This document shows, piece after piece, positions 53,729 to 61,739 of a DNA stretch of 64,000 bases; positions within the stretch are counted from its first letter, which is position 1; each line of letters starts with the position of its first letter. This stretch comes from Paenibacillus durus ATCC 35681 (lineage in GTDB: Bacteria; Bacillota; Bacilli; Paenibacillales; Paenibacillaceae), in assembly GCF_000993825.1 (NCBI RefSeq), contig NZ_CP011114.1:3534001-3598000 (forward strand). Direction: 5' to 3'. The notes under the pieces are model-generated. The model did not search any database. It saw only the letters and a list, made by a program, of their open reading frames with translations, and was not told where the DNA came from. The translations under genes and the position numbers were made by a program.

Positions 53729-54058
53729 CTACTTCGAATTTTTCGGATAAGCGGGGTCTTTCTTTTTTAGCAGTTCTCGCAGAATCTCAAGCTCCAGTTC
53801 TTTTTCCCCGAGCACCTTCATGGCCTTTTCGTAGCGCTGTTCCACATCCTGCAGTCGCTGAAGTTCTTGCAGATGCTCATCTGCAACCGGAATATCTTCG
53901 GGTGGAATGGAGTCACGATGATCCCTAATCCACCCGCGTATGGTTTCTGGATGGATGTCATACATGCGGGATAATACCCCCACCTTAACTCCAGCTAACG
54001 CTTCCTTAACAACTTTAAGCCGTTCTTCCTCTTTCAGCCTCTTTCCCATCCTCGTCAT
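53729..54058 (-). CDS. IS3-family OrfA (HTH protein) with -1 frameshift signal
   Basis: The 109-residue protein has an HTH_8/Tnp_1 region (EERLKVVKEALAGVKVGVLS, RMYDIHPETIRGWI). A leucine-zipper-like helix follows (LQELQRLQDVEQRYEKAMKV). Near its end the mRNA reads CTAAAAAAGAAAG, a slippery A-AAA-AAG site. A -1 shift there enters the OrfB frame, which is open through ERPRLSEKFEVADLF to the catalytic domain. This is the standard IS3 arrangement. Confidence 0.9.
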   Translation of the reverse strand: MTRMGKRLKEEERLKVVKEALAGVKVGVLSRMYDIHPETIRGWIRDHRDSIPPEDIPVADEHLQELQRLQDVEQRYEKAMKVLGEKELELEILRELLKKKDPAYPKNSK

Positions 54059-54159
54059 CTCCCCCTTAGCTCCAGTTTAAATTATTGGGTGGGAGGACTC
54101 CAGTTTAATTAGGGGGCCTAGGAGAAAGTGCATCTTTTTTCGGTCAAAAATGTTGATTT

Positions 54160-54362
54160 ACAGGGAAACCTACGAATTTACAGGAATTTTCGGCTCAGCT
54201 GACTGAATTTGAGGCTGAACGGGAAAAAAAGTGTATCTTTGCAGGTACGTAATCGAACGAATGTTCTCACATGACCAAAAGATGTACAATTTCAGGTATT
54301 CTGCCCTATCCCGCTTCCATTCGAGCAGCCCCGAACACCTGCCTAAATCCCACCACAAAAAA
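54160..54362 (-). repeat. Dispersed intergenic repeat, copy 2
   Basis: This segment matches 42335-42525 in inverted orientation, sharing GCAGAATACCTGAAATTGTA and several flanking blocks with scattered differences. It lies in the gap between the two insertion sequences. It has no credible ribosome site, so I treat the small open frame as non-coding. Confidence 0.6.
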
Positions 54363-54477
54363 ACCAGCTAATACTTGTCAAGGATTTTGTATTGGTGATT
54401 TGCGTTCTTCTTGGTATACTATTTTTAAAGCATGACAAAGAACCTTCATTGGCGTGAAGGTTATGGATAATTATGGG

Positions 54478-55656
54478 TTATGGTTGGAAGGGCTGCTTTT
54501 TACGGAGGATGGCGTATACGTGATGGAGTAGCTTGTTGGCGCAGGCGATCACAACCACCTTGTAGGGCTTGCCCTCTTTTCTTTTTTTATCGTAATAGTC
54601 TCGGATTCTAGGATTGGTTCTTCCTCGAATCCCGCACTGTACGGCTAAATATAACGCTCGACGAAGTCTCTTGGAGCCACGTTTTGTAATTCGGGAGCTA
54701 GTCGCCGTAAATTTGCCGGAGCTGAATATTCCAGGGTCTAAACCTGCAAAAGCCACAAGTTGTTTTGCTTCTTTAAACTGCCGAGCATCACCGATCTCTG
54801 CGACAATTGCAGCTGCAAGCTTATCCCCGATTCCCGGTATACTCTTCACTAATTCGACCTCTGGAAGACACGTTGCCAGCTCATCCATCTGCTTTTCTAG
54901 TTCGCTCAGTTGGTCTGAAAAAGCAAGGACTAAGTTGACCATACCACGCAAAACGGAGGTTTGAGCACGACTCCTTGACTGTTCTTTCCAGTAAGATAAT
55001 GCTTCTTTCATTTGCTCCATCTTGGCTTCCGTCCACTTCTGAGAATGTGAACTCCTTGTACATTTTTGGATGACTGCATGAAGATTCTCGATTTGACCTT
55101 CCAGACAACAGGCCAATACGTGTAAAGACGTCACGGAGAATAGATTGCGAAAGACCTTCTCGTATGTCGGAAACACCTGATCCAGCAAGGCCCTCATGTT
55201 TAACTTCGCTTGCACAAACATCCCCGTCACAAACTCATGTTGTCTGGTTACATGTTGGAGCTCCGTAAACCCCTCATCCCAAGTCCGATGCGGTGTAACA
55301 TCTCCCCGGTAGTACATTTCGGCTAAGTGCCAGGCATCTGCAGCATCCGTCTTTACCTTGCGCAACTGTGTGCCTTTCGCTCGTTTTGCTTGTAACGGGT
55401 TGACAATGAAGTACGTCCATCCGCTGCGCTCTAGATAGGCGACAAGTCCACGGTGGTAATGGCCTGTCGCTTCAAGAATAACGACCGGGGGATGCATTGT
55501 CTTTGTCTGCAGCTCTGCTAGAATCTCCCCCAATTGCTCAAATCCGCCTTCCTCATGCGAGATGCTCATCGCTTTCCCGCAAGGCTCATTCCGTTTTAGA
55601 AATGCTTGTACCACACTGAATCCCTTTGCTACATCCACTCCCACTACGGGTTCCAT
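54478..55656 (-). CDS. IS110-family transposase (DEDD/serine recombinase type)
   Basis: The 392-residue transposase has an N-terminal RuvC-like DEDD domain with VVGVDVAKGFSVVQAFLKRN, VVILEATGHYHRGLVAYLER and VKTDAADAWHLAEMY. The C-terminal Tnp domain has LVKSIPGIGDKLAAAIVAEI, LVAFAGLDPGIFSSGKF and TSSRITKRGSKRLRRALYLA, the last holding the candidate catalytic serine. The ATG at 55656 is five bases after AGGAGG; an upstream ATG at 55686 is less likely. IS110 elements have no inverted repeats and use a bridge RNA. It appears intact. Confidence 0.93.
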   Translation of the reverse strand: MEPVVGVDVAKGFSVVQAFLKRNEPCGKAMSISHEEGGFEQLGEILAELQTKTMHPPVVILEATGHYHRGLVAYLERSGWTYFIVNPLQAKRAKGTQLRKVKTDAADAWHLAEMYYRGDVTPHRTWDEGFTELQHVTRQHEFVTGMFVQAKLNMRALLDQVFPTYEKVFRNLFSVTSLHVLACCLEGQIENLHAVIQKCTRSSHSQKWTEAKMEQMKEALSYWKEQSRSRAQTSVLRGMVNLVLAFSDQLSELEKQMDELATCLPEVELVKSIPGIGDKLAAAIVAEIGDARQFKEAKQLVAFAGLDPGIFSSGKFTATSSRITKRGSKRLRRALYLAVQCGIRGRTNPRIRDYYDKKRKEGKPYKVVVIACANKLLHHVYAILRKKQPFQP

Positions 55657-55870
55657 AACAACCTCCTGATTATTATTTACCGGCAATCCTACGATGGTTC
55701 CAACCCCATAGCTTCGCTTGTGATGCGGGGTCCATTGCCCCTACCAGCTCAAACATGGTCATTGGAGGCAGTAGGAGAACAGTTTTTTTGACGGGGTATG
55801 CTCCCCAAGGACATCCACGTTCTCCCGGCTACCGCCATCTTAAAACAACTACAAAAATAGGCCAACTAGA
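55657..55870 (-). ncRNA. Candidate bridge-RNA region of the IS110 element
   Basis: About 210 bp of non-coding DNA lie directly upstream of the IS110 transposase. In IS110-group elements this region encodes the structured bridge RNA that pairs with target and donor DNA. Several stem-forming pieces are visible, for example GGGGTCCATTGCCCC and GTTCTCCTACTGCC/GGGAGAAC-type complementarity, but I cannot fold it. The call rests on family knowledge and position. Confidence 0.45.
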
Positions 55871-55951
55871 AGTTTCTGGCTGACCTAATAATACGAAGGG
55901 CATCCCCGCAGCCATTTCCATGGCTTGTGGAACACCCCAATCTCGCCTGAA

Positions 55952-57040
55952 TCAACCCCCTGCCTGCTCAAACACCCTAATCTGTGCGCGGCAGAGTTCC
56001 AGCATGTCATCCCCATTCAAATAAGCTTTGTACCAGGCGGCGGTCTGAGCCAGGGCGGTATCCAGATTCCATCTGGGCCGCCAGCCAAGCCTAGCCCTTG
56101 CCTTGGAGCAGTCGAGCTTCAGCGCGGCGGCTTCATGGAGCTTGCCATCAGGTACAACCTCATAGGCCGCTCCCTCTCCCCATAAACGGCAAAAACGGCT
56201 GACTACCGATTCAACGCTCTGCGCATCCTGCTCCTCTGGTCCGAAATTCCAGGCTTCCGCATACCGCACTCCTTCTTCGAACAGCCGCTGAGCCAGCAGC
56301 AGATAACCGCCAAGCGGCTCGAGTACATGCTGCCAGGGGCGTACCGAATGCGGACTTCGAATGACCAGGGGAGCCTGATTGCAAAAGGCCCGGAAGCTGT
56401 CCGGGATCAGCCGTTCACCGGCCCAATCTCCGCCCCCGATCACATTGCCCGCTCTTGCTGACGCGATGGCTACTCCATGCTCCTCATACCGGCTGGGGTT
56501 AAAAAAGGAATCCCGATACGAAGCGGTGACAAGCTCGGAACAGGCTTTGCTGTTAGAATAAGGATCAAAGCCGCCAAGCCTGTCATTTTCCCTGTACCCC
56601 CAGAACCATTCCTTGTTGCTGTAGCATTTGTCCGTCGTAACGTTAACGACCGCCTTAATCCTGCCTCCTTGGGAGTTGTTCTGGCGCACCGCTTCGAGCA
56701 TATGCACGGTTCCCAGCACATTAACCGCATACGTATCCACCGGCCGTTGATACGATTCCCTGACGAGCGGCTGTGCGGCAAGATGAAGCACGATATCCGG
56801 ATCGGCATCCTGCATTGCCTTCTGCAACCGGGCGGCATCCCGGATATCTCCTGTGATTGAAGTCAGAAGCTGACCGGCCTTGCTGCATTCATACAGGCTG
56901 GGATCAGTCGGAGGCGCATCGGAGTAGCCGGTGATTTCCGCTCCGTGCTGATGCAGCCAAATGGACAGCCATGAGCCTTTAAAGCCCGTATGGCCGGTAA
57001 GAAACACCTTTTTACCCTTCCAAAAGTTTATTTTTTCCAC
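55952..57040 (-). CDS. rfbG: CDP-glucose 4,6-dehydratase
   Basis: The 362-residue SDR makes CDP-4-keto-6-deoxyglucose. It has KVFLTGHTGFKGSWLSIWLH, VLHLAAQPLVRESYQRPVDT, VNVTTDKCYSNKEWFWGYRE and DPYSNSKACSELVTASYRDS (catalytic YxxxK), all typical of RfbG/DdhB. RSPHSVRPWQHVLEPLGGYL is also a family hallmark. GTG at 57040 follows GGGGAA at a good spacing and is preferred over the ATG at 57061. It overlaps rfbF by 13 bp. No RfbH-type dehydrase for 3,6-dideoxy sugars is present nearby. Confidence 0.93.
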   Translation of the reverse strand: MEKINFWKGKKVFLTGHTGFKGSWLSIWLHQHGAEITGYSDAPPTDPSLYECSKAGQLLTSITGDIRDAARLQKAMQDADPDIVLHLAAQPLVRESYQRPVDTYAVNVLGTVHMLEAVRQNNSQGGRIKAVVNVTTDKCYSNKEWFWGYRENDRLGGFDPYSNSKACSELVTASYRDSFFNPSRYEEHGVAIASARAGNVIGGGDWAGERLIPDSFRAFCNQAPLVIRSPHSVRPWQHVLEPLGGYLLLAQRLFEEGVRYAEAWNFGPEEQDAQSVESVVSRFCRLWGEGAAYEVVPDGKLHEAAALKLDCSKARARLGWRPRWNLDTALAQTAAWYKAYLNGDDMLELCRAQIRVFEQAGG

Positions 57041-57798
57041 GGAGCATTCCCCGATTTCCATAACTGGTCCAAATAATTCTTATCCCGCAGCGTATCCATC
57101 GGATGCCAAAAGCCTTCGAATGGATAACCCATTAAGTGACCATCGCGGGCGAGATTTTCCAAGGGCTCCTGCTCAAATACCGTTCGGTCTCCCTCAATAT
57201 ACTGGAACACTTGCGGCTCGAGCACAAAAAAGCCCGCATTAATCCAAGAGTTGTCGCCTTTGGGCTTCTCGCGGAAAGCCTCTACCCGCTGCTGGTCATT
57301 AAGCTGCATCGCTCCGAATCGTCCTGGAGGCTGGGTTACGGTTACTGTGGCTAATTTGCCGTGGCTGCGGTGGAATTTGAGCAGGGCGTTAAGGTCGATC
57401 GAAGAGAGTCCGTCACCGTAAGTCATCATAAATGTCTCGTCGCCGACGAACTCGGCAATCCTTTTCAATCTCCCGCCGGTCAGCGTCTCGAGCCCCGTAT
57501 CCACCAGAGTGACCTTCCACGGCTCCGCCTTGCGCTGATGAATCAGGACTTCGTTATGATTGGCATAATCGAAAGTGACATCGGAATTGTAAAGATAATA
57601 GTTGGAGAAATACTCTTTGATCATATTCCCTTTGTAGCCAAGACAGATCACAAAGTCGTTAAATCCATAATGGGAATACAGTTTCATGATATGCCATAAA
57701 ATAGGCTTTTCGCCGATCTCGATCATCGGCTTCGGCCGCAGATGCGATTCTTCACTGATGCGCGTGCCGTAGCCGCCTGCAAGAATTACTGCTTTCAT
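57028..57798 (-). CDS. rfbF: Glucose-1-phosphate cytidylyltransferase
   Basis: This 256-residue nucleotidyltransferase forms CDP-glucose from glucose 1-phosphate and CTP. It shows MKAVILAGGYGTRISEESHL, RPKPMIEIGEKPILWHIMKL, VICLGYKGNMIKEYF and MTYGDGLSSIDLNALLKFH, all diagnostic of RfbF. The ATG at 57798 is nine bases after GGGG; the one at 57807 is too close to it. It is paired with the dehydratase gene and preceded by a GT2 gene in the same direction. Confidence 0.94.
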   Translation of the reverse strand: MKAVILAGGYGTRISEESHLRPKPMIEIGEKPILWHIMKLYSHYGFNDFVICLGYKGNMIKEYFSNYYLYNSDVTFDYANHNEVLIHQRKAEPWKVTLVDTGLETLTGGRLKRIAEFVGDETFMMTYGDGLSSIDLNALLKFHRSHGKLATVTVTQPPGRFGAMQLNDQQRVEAFREKPKGDNSWINAGFFVLEPQVFQYIEGDRTVFEQEPLENLARDGHLMGYPFEGFWHPMDTLRDKNYLDQLWKSGNAPWKK

Positions 57799-57831
57799 TC
57801 CGGACATCCCCTTTCAGGATTTACGTGAAAA

Positions 57832-58701
57832 CTATCCTCTCAAGACACTGTTCAGCACATCCATCAGCGCGACCTGATCATATCTTCGGACAAGCAGATT
57901 CTGGAAAAATATTTTCCGGGTCCATTCCCTTTCGGACGGTCCGCGGCTCCTCATATGGCATAAATTCAGATGAAGCGCCCATTCTTCGGCTGTGGGATCA
58001 AGTCCCATCCCCTGTAATAAATCCAGACGAATCCGATCCGCTTGCCAGATCTGCTCCAGGCTTTTGGTTCTGCTGATCTGCTGATCATGATAGCGGTAAT
58101 GCAAATAACATTGGTTCAAATTGGCTATACGAGTGATTGCTGAAAGCCTGGCCCAGAGATGATAGTCTTCCGCATGCTGATAGTTGGAGTCATAAGGCGA
58201 ACTGTGAAGCTGGTCCAGAACCCGCCTTCTCATCACTACGGTAGGGTGTGCGAGACAGCAATTGATCAGCAGCGAACAAGCAATAATATCCGGATCGCAG
58301 GGAAGCGCGGTATTGAAACCTCCGAACTTATGAGAATCCATTATCCGGTACTGCGTACCGCAGACCCCGATATCCGGGTGCAGATCCATAAACTGAATCT
58401 GTGCCTTGAAGCGCTCCGGCAGACTGTAATCGTCTGCGTCCATTCTGGCAATGTATGCTCCTGAGGCAGCGTTCAAGCCGCAATTAAGGCTGGACACAAT
58501 TCCGCAGTTCGTCCCGTTATGAATCAGTTTGATACGGGGATCGGAATATCGCTCAAGAATCTCCAAGCTGTTGTCGGTTGATCCGTCATTGATAACGATC
58601 AGCTCAAAATCGGTATAACTCTGCTGCAAAATACTCTCCACCGCGTGCTCCAGAAAGCGAGATGCGTTATAGACCGGCATCAGGACAGAAAGGTTCGCCA
58701 T
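57832..58701 (-). CDS. Family 2 glycosyltransferase
   Basis: The 289-residue GT-A enzyme has LSVLMPVYNASRFLEHAVES, FELIVINDGSTDNSLEILER and the DxD-type AYIARMDADDYSLPERFKAQ, then YQHAEDYHLWARLSAITRI. It is cytoplasmic, with no membrane helices. The ATG at 58701 follows GAGGAGGGG. It is the first gene of the operon with rfbF and rfbG and may transfer the CDP-derived sugar. It is divergent from the GT4 gene at 58902. Confidence 0.9.
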   Translation of the reverse strand: MANLSVLMPVYNASRFLEHAVESILQQSYTDFELIVINDGSTDNSLEILERYSDPRIKLIHNGTNCGIVSSLNCGLNAASGAYIARMDADDYSLPERFKAQIQFMDLHPDIGVCGTQYRIMDSHKFGGFNTALPCDPDIIACSLLINCCLAHPTVVMRRRVLDQLHSSPYDSNYQHAEDYHLWARLSAITRIANLNQCYLHYRYHDQQISRTKSLEQIWQADRIRLDLLQGMGLDPTAEEWALHLNLCHMRSRGPSEREWTRKIFFQNLLVRRYDQVALMDVLNSVLRG

Positions 58702-58901
58702 TCATATCCCCTCCTCTTACAATAGATTCCTGCGGAAGGACGATAGATATGGACAATTACACCGGGAAATCCGCATATTTTGACCGATCTTTTAGCAAAA
58801 GGATTATTCACGATATAGGCAGACTCCGTATGCAGCGGCGAAACGGAAGTCATATGATGTCATAGTCCATAAACAAAAGCTTAAGTACAGGAGGGTTATA
58901 C

Positions 58902-59864
58902 ATGAGGATTCTGCAAGTCGCGCCAAATCATGAAACAGTCCCTCCCTTCAGGGACGGAGGAACGGAACGCATAATCTATGAGCTTTCCCAGGGGCTAGCC
59001 CAGAGGGGACATGAAGTTATTCTCTATGCTCCATCCGGCAGCCATATTTGGGGAACCGTAATAAACTACCCGTTCTACGGAGATGATTCCATCGGATCTT
59101 ATGTCATGGAAAATCTTCCCGAAGGCATCGACATTATTCATGACCATACCTTTGATTCTACGCTCAGCCGTATTGGAGTAAATGTTCCGTTAGTGCATAC
59201 CATTCATCTGCCTGTCTACAATCCCGTCCATTTTCCGATCTATGTAAGCCGAAGCGCCAGAATATCGATAGGCGGCGGATACGGATTCGATGTGCACAAC
59301 GGTATTATTCCTGAAGAATATGAGTTCAGCTATGAAAAAGAAGATTATCTGCTCTTTATGGGCAGAGTGGTCCGGGAAAAAGGAATTCTCGAAGCGATGG
59401 AACTTGCGGAAATGACCGGACAGCGGCTCGTTATAGCCGGGCCGCTTCATGATGAAGAACTGTTTTATCAGGAGATTTCTCCCCGGTTGAACCGCAATCC
59501 CCTGCTCCAATTTGTTGGCCCGGTCGGCGGAAGAGTCCGCCAGGATTTGTTAAAGCATGCCAAATGCCTGCTTTTTCCTATCCAGTGGGAGGAACCGTTC
59601 GGGCTTGTACTGATTGAGGCGATGGCCTGCGGGACCCCTGTACTCGCTCTCTCGAAGGGTGCCGTTCCGGAAATACTGGAGTCCTTCCCCGAGATGATGT
59701 GCGAGTCATTCGAACAGATGGCAGGAAAGCTTTATTATTACGAAGCCCCCTACTCCCCTGACCAATTAAGATACTATGTCGCAGAACGGTTCTCGGTATC
59801 CAAAATGGTCGACGGCTATCTCTCTCTGTATCAACTGGCCATCTCAGAGTATTGGGGAAAGTAG
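58902..59864 (+). CDS. Family 4 glycosyltransferase
   Basis: The 320-residue GT-B enzyme starts MRILQVAPNHETVPPFRDGG and includes YELSQGLAQRGHEVILYAPS. The donor domain has YLLFMGRVVREKGILEAMEL, LVIAGPLHDEELFYQEISPR and LFPIQWEEPFGLVLIEAMAC, with the E(x7)E pair of GT4. The C-terminal part is short for the family. The ATG at 58902 is seven bases after GGAGGG. It is followed closely by the LamG-GT2 fusion gene (12 bp gap), so the two are cotranscribed. Confidence 0.9.
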   Translation: MRILQVAPNHETVPPFRDGGTERIIYELSQGLAQRGHEVILYAPSGSHIWGTVINYPFYGDDSIGSYVMENLPEGIDIIHDHTFDSTLSRIGVNVPLVHTIHLPVYNPVHFPIYVSRSARISIGGGYGFDVHNGIIPEEYEFSYEKEDYLLFMGRVVREKGILEAMELAEMTGQRLVIAGPLHDEELFYQEISPRLNRNPLLQFVGPVGGRVRQDLLKHAKCLLFPIQWEEPFGLVLIEAMACGTPVLALSKGAVPEILESFPEMMCESFEQMAGKLYYYEAPYSPDQLRYYVAERFSVSKMVDGYLSLYQLAISEYWGK

Positions 59865-59876
59865 GAGGGATTGTAC

Positions 59877-61679
59877 ATGTATAACGGAAGTACATTACAT
59901 TTTGATGGCAACGAATGGATTAAGTTTCAGAGGACCTGTGAAATCAGCAATACCTTTACTTATGAATTTTGGGTAAAAGCAGAAGAGGAACAGATTCTGG
60001 ACGAAGAACGGAATACAGGGGCGGACGGTATAAACGGAAGAAAATATTTAGTAGGGCCGGATTTCTACCCGGCAGGAGCCGCGGGTTGCGGAATCTCCGT
60101 GGGCACGAACGGCATCTCGGTGTTTGAACATTCAGTAAATCATCTTCCCGCCAGGCTCGTCTTCGCACATGATTTCTCGGATTGGCAGCATGTGGCCGTT
60201 GTCTCCGACGACAAAAAGCTGCGGCTGTATATTAACGGAGCCTGGGTAAAGGGAGAGAGCATGGCCAGCAATGCCGAACGGGTCATCCCCTCTCTCGGCC
60301 TTGGAGGACATATGTACGGCACTTTTAAGGGCCAGGTCCGGGAGTTCCGCTTATGGTCCTCAGCCCGAAGCGAGGAAGAGATCCAAGATCACATGTTCTC
60401 TAGTCTGGATGGCGATGAGGCCGGTCTTTATTTTTACCGCGATCCAAGCAGAAGCCTTGCAGTAATTAGGGGGATCAAAAGAAGCTTTACGGCGAGCGTG
60501 ATAATGCCTTCCTATAACCGCTGCCCTTCGAACTATTTCTCCCTGCTGAGCTTGGAGCGGCAGCAGTTTCCGCTTCAGCAGATGGAGGTTATTTTTCTGG
60601 ATGACGGCTCTACGGATCATACGCCTGTCATTTACTACTCGATATACCCGGAATATACATTTATTTATGTGCAGCAGCTTAAGAGCAGAGGAAGATCCAA
60701 GATCCGGAACATCGGCGCAAGCATTGCCGTAGGGCATGCCTTGCTGTTCGTGGATGCCGAGATGATATGCGGGCCGGATTATGTCATGACCCATGTAGGC
60801 CACCATCAAAGCGGTGAACGAAAGATTGTATCCGGGGCCATGCGATGGAGACAAATATATACAATGACGGGTCCCGGCTATTCTCCCGGGCAAAAGGCGG
60901 CTATGAACGCATTATATGCCGGCCATCCGATCGCCGCGCCTATCATTGAGCGATTTATACAGGGGGATCAGACCCCGGTGCAGCTGCTCCCCTTTGAATT
61001 GATGTTCGATCCCGGGCACCTTAACCGGTGGAGCAGCAAGAACGATTTCTTCGAGATCGTACTGCAGACCTATGGCAGCAGATTTAAACTGTTTCACTAC
61101 GCTTGGCTGAATCTGATCACGAATAACGCCTCGATGACCAAACGCTTTTTTGATGAACTCGGCGGCTTCGAGGAACATTTCGAGGGATTCGGCTGGGAGG
61201 ACTGGGAGCTCGGATACCGCGCGGCCCGGAAAGGAGCGATATTCATCCATGATGACGCAGTGATTAATTACCACCAGGAGCATCCGGTTTCCCCCAGCAA
61301 TGCTGTCCATTCCCGGTTCAACTATTTAAGATTTTATGAAAAGAACCCTCAAGCGATAGAGATCAAATTATTCGTTCTTACCATGGTGCCTGACTATGTG
61401 ACTCTGCCCGTCCTTAACGATTATTTAACGGATTATAATAACCTCGAGACGATATACATGAACCGGTTCGGATCCTTGCGTCACTACTTGCACCGGACCT
61501 TGGATCTGCTGGTCGACACTTTACGGCATAATGATTCAGTCACACTGCCCCTTACCCGTTCGGCATCCTGGCAGGAAGAAGAGGCGACGGTCTATGAAGA
61601 TGTTGCCTCGGTCAAAGAGATTGGCGCATTTCCTAAGCTGCTGGAGATGTTCGAGCGAGTCTCCAAATACTATGATTGA
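59877..61679 (+). CDS. LamG-domain / GT2 fusion glycosyltransferase
   Basis: The 600-residue protein joins an N-terminal concanavalin-A/LamG-like domain to a glycosyltransferase domain. The LamG part covers about residues 1-200, with EFWVKAEEE, WQHVAVVSDDKKLRLYINGA and GQVREFRLWSSARSEEEIQD. The GT2 part has SVIMPSYNRCPSNYFSLLSL, VIFLDDGSTDHTPVIYYSI, the site LLFVDAEMICGPDYV and the galactosyltransferase-type motif FEGFGWEDWELGYRAARKGA. There is no signal peptide or membrane helix. LamG domains bind carbohydrate, so it may hold the growing glycan. ATG at 59877 is eight bases after GGAGG. The fusion is unusual for a cytoplasmic enzyme. Confidence 0.85.
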   Translation: MYNGSTLHFDGNEWIKFQRTCEISNTFTYEFWVKAEEEQILDEERNTGADGINGRKYLVGPDFYPAGAAGCGISVGTNGISVFEHSVNHLPARLVFAHDFSDWQHVAVVSDDKKLRLYINGAWVKGESMASNAERVIPSLGLGGHMYGTFKGQVREFRLWSSARSEEEIQDHMFSSLDGDEAGLYFYRDPSRSLAVIRGIKRSFTASVIMPSYNRCPSNYFSLLSLERQQFPLQQMEVIFLDDGSTDHTPVIYYSIYPEYTFIYVQQLKSRGRSKIRNIGASIAVGHALLFVDAEMICGPDYVMTHVGHHQSGERKIVSGAMRWRQIYTMTGPGYSPGQKAAMNALYAGHPIAAPIIERFIQGDQTPVQLLPFELMFDPGHLNRWSSKNDFFEIVLQTYGSRFKLFHYAWLNLITNNASMTKRFFDELGGFEEHFEGFGWEDWELGYRAARKGAIFIHDDAVINYHQEHPVSPSNAVHSRFNYLRFYEKNPQAIEIKLFVLTMVPDYVTLPVLNDYLTDYNNLETIYMNRFGSLRHYLHRTLDLLVDTLRHNDSVTLPLTRSASWQEEEATVYEDVASVKEIGAFPKLLEMFERVSKYYD

Positions 61680-61690
61680 AATAATGCCGC

Positions 61691-61722
61691 AAAAAAGCCG
61701 TGACCTTCTTATGCGTCACGGC
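61691..61722 (-). terminator. Bidirectional terminator between convergent genes
   Basis: GCCGTGAC and GTCACGGC form a stem around ten bases. On the minus strand it ends in TTTTTT and serves the membrane protein gene at 61740; on the plus side the tail is weaker. Confidence 0.75.
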
Positions 61723-61739
61723 TTATAAGTTAAAACGCG

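Larger units (their letters stand above)
52725..54120 (-). mobile_element. IS3-family insertion sequence
   Basis: A roughly 1.4 kb element holds orfA and orfB and has imperfect terminal inverted repeats. The left end reads TAGGCCCCTTTAATCCGGAG and the right end, reverse-complemented, begins TAGGCCCCCTAATTAAACTG then GAGTC. I could not find a clear target-site duplication. It is inserted between the sugar operon and the dispersed repeat. Confidence 0.8.

Noticed and set aside
58813..58860. GerE box and sigma-K promoter upstream of the GT4 gene
   Set aside because: ATATAGGCAGAC partly fits the GerE consensus and CATATGATG partly fits a sigma-K -10 box, but no matching -35 spacing was found, so it is too weak to list.
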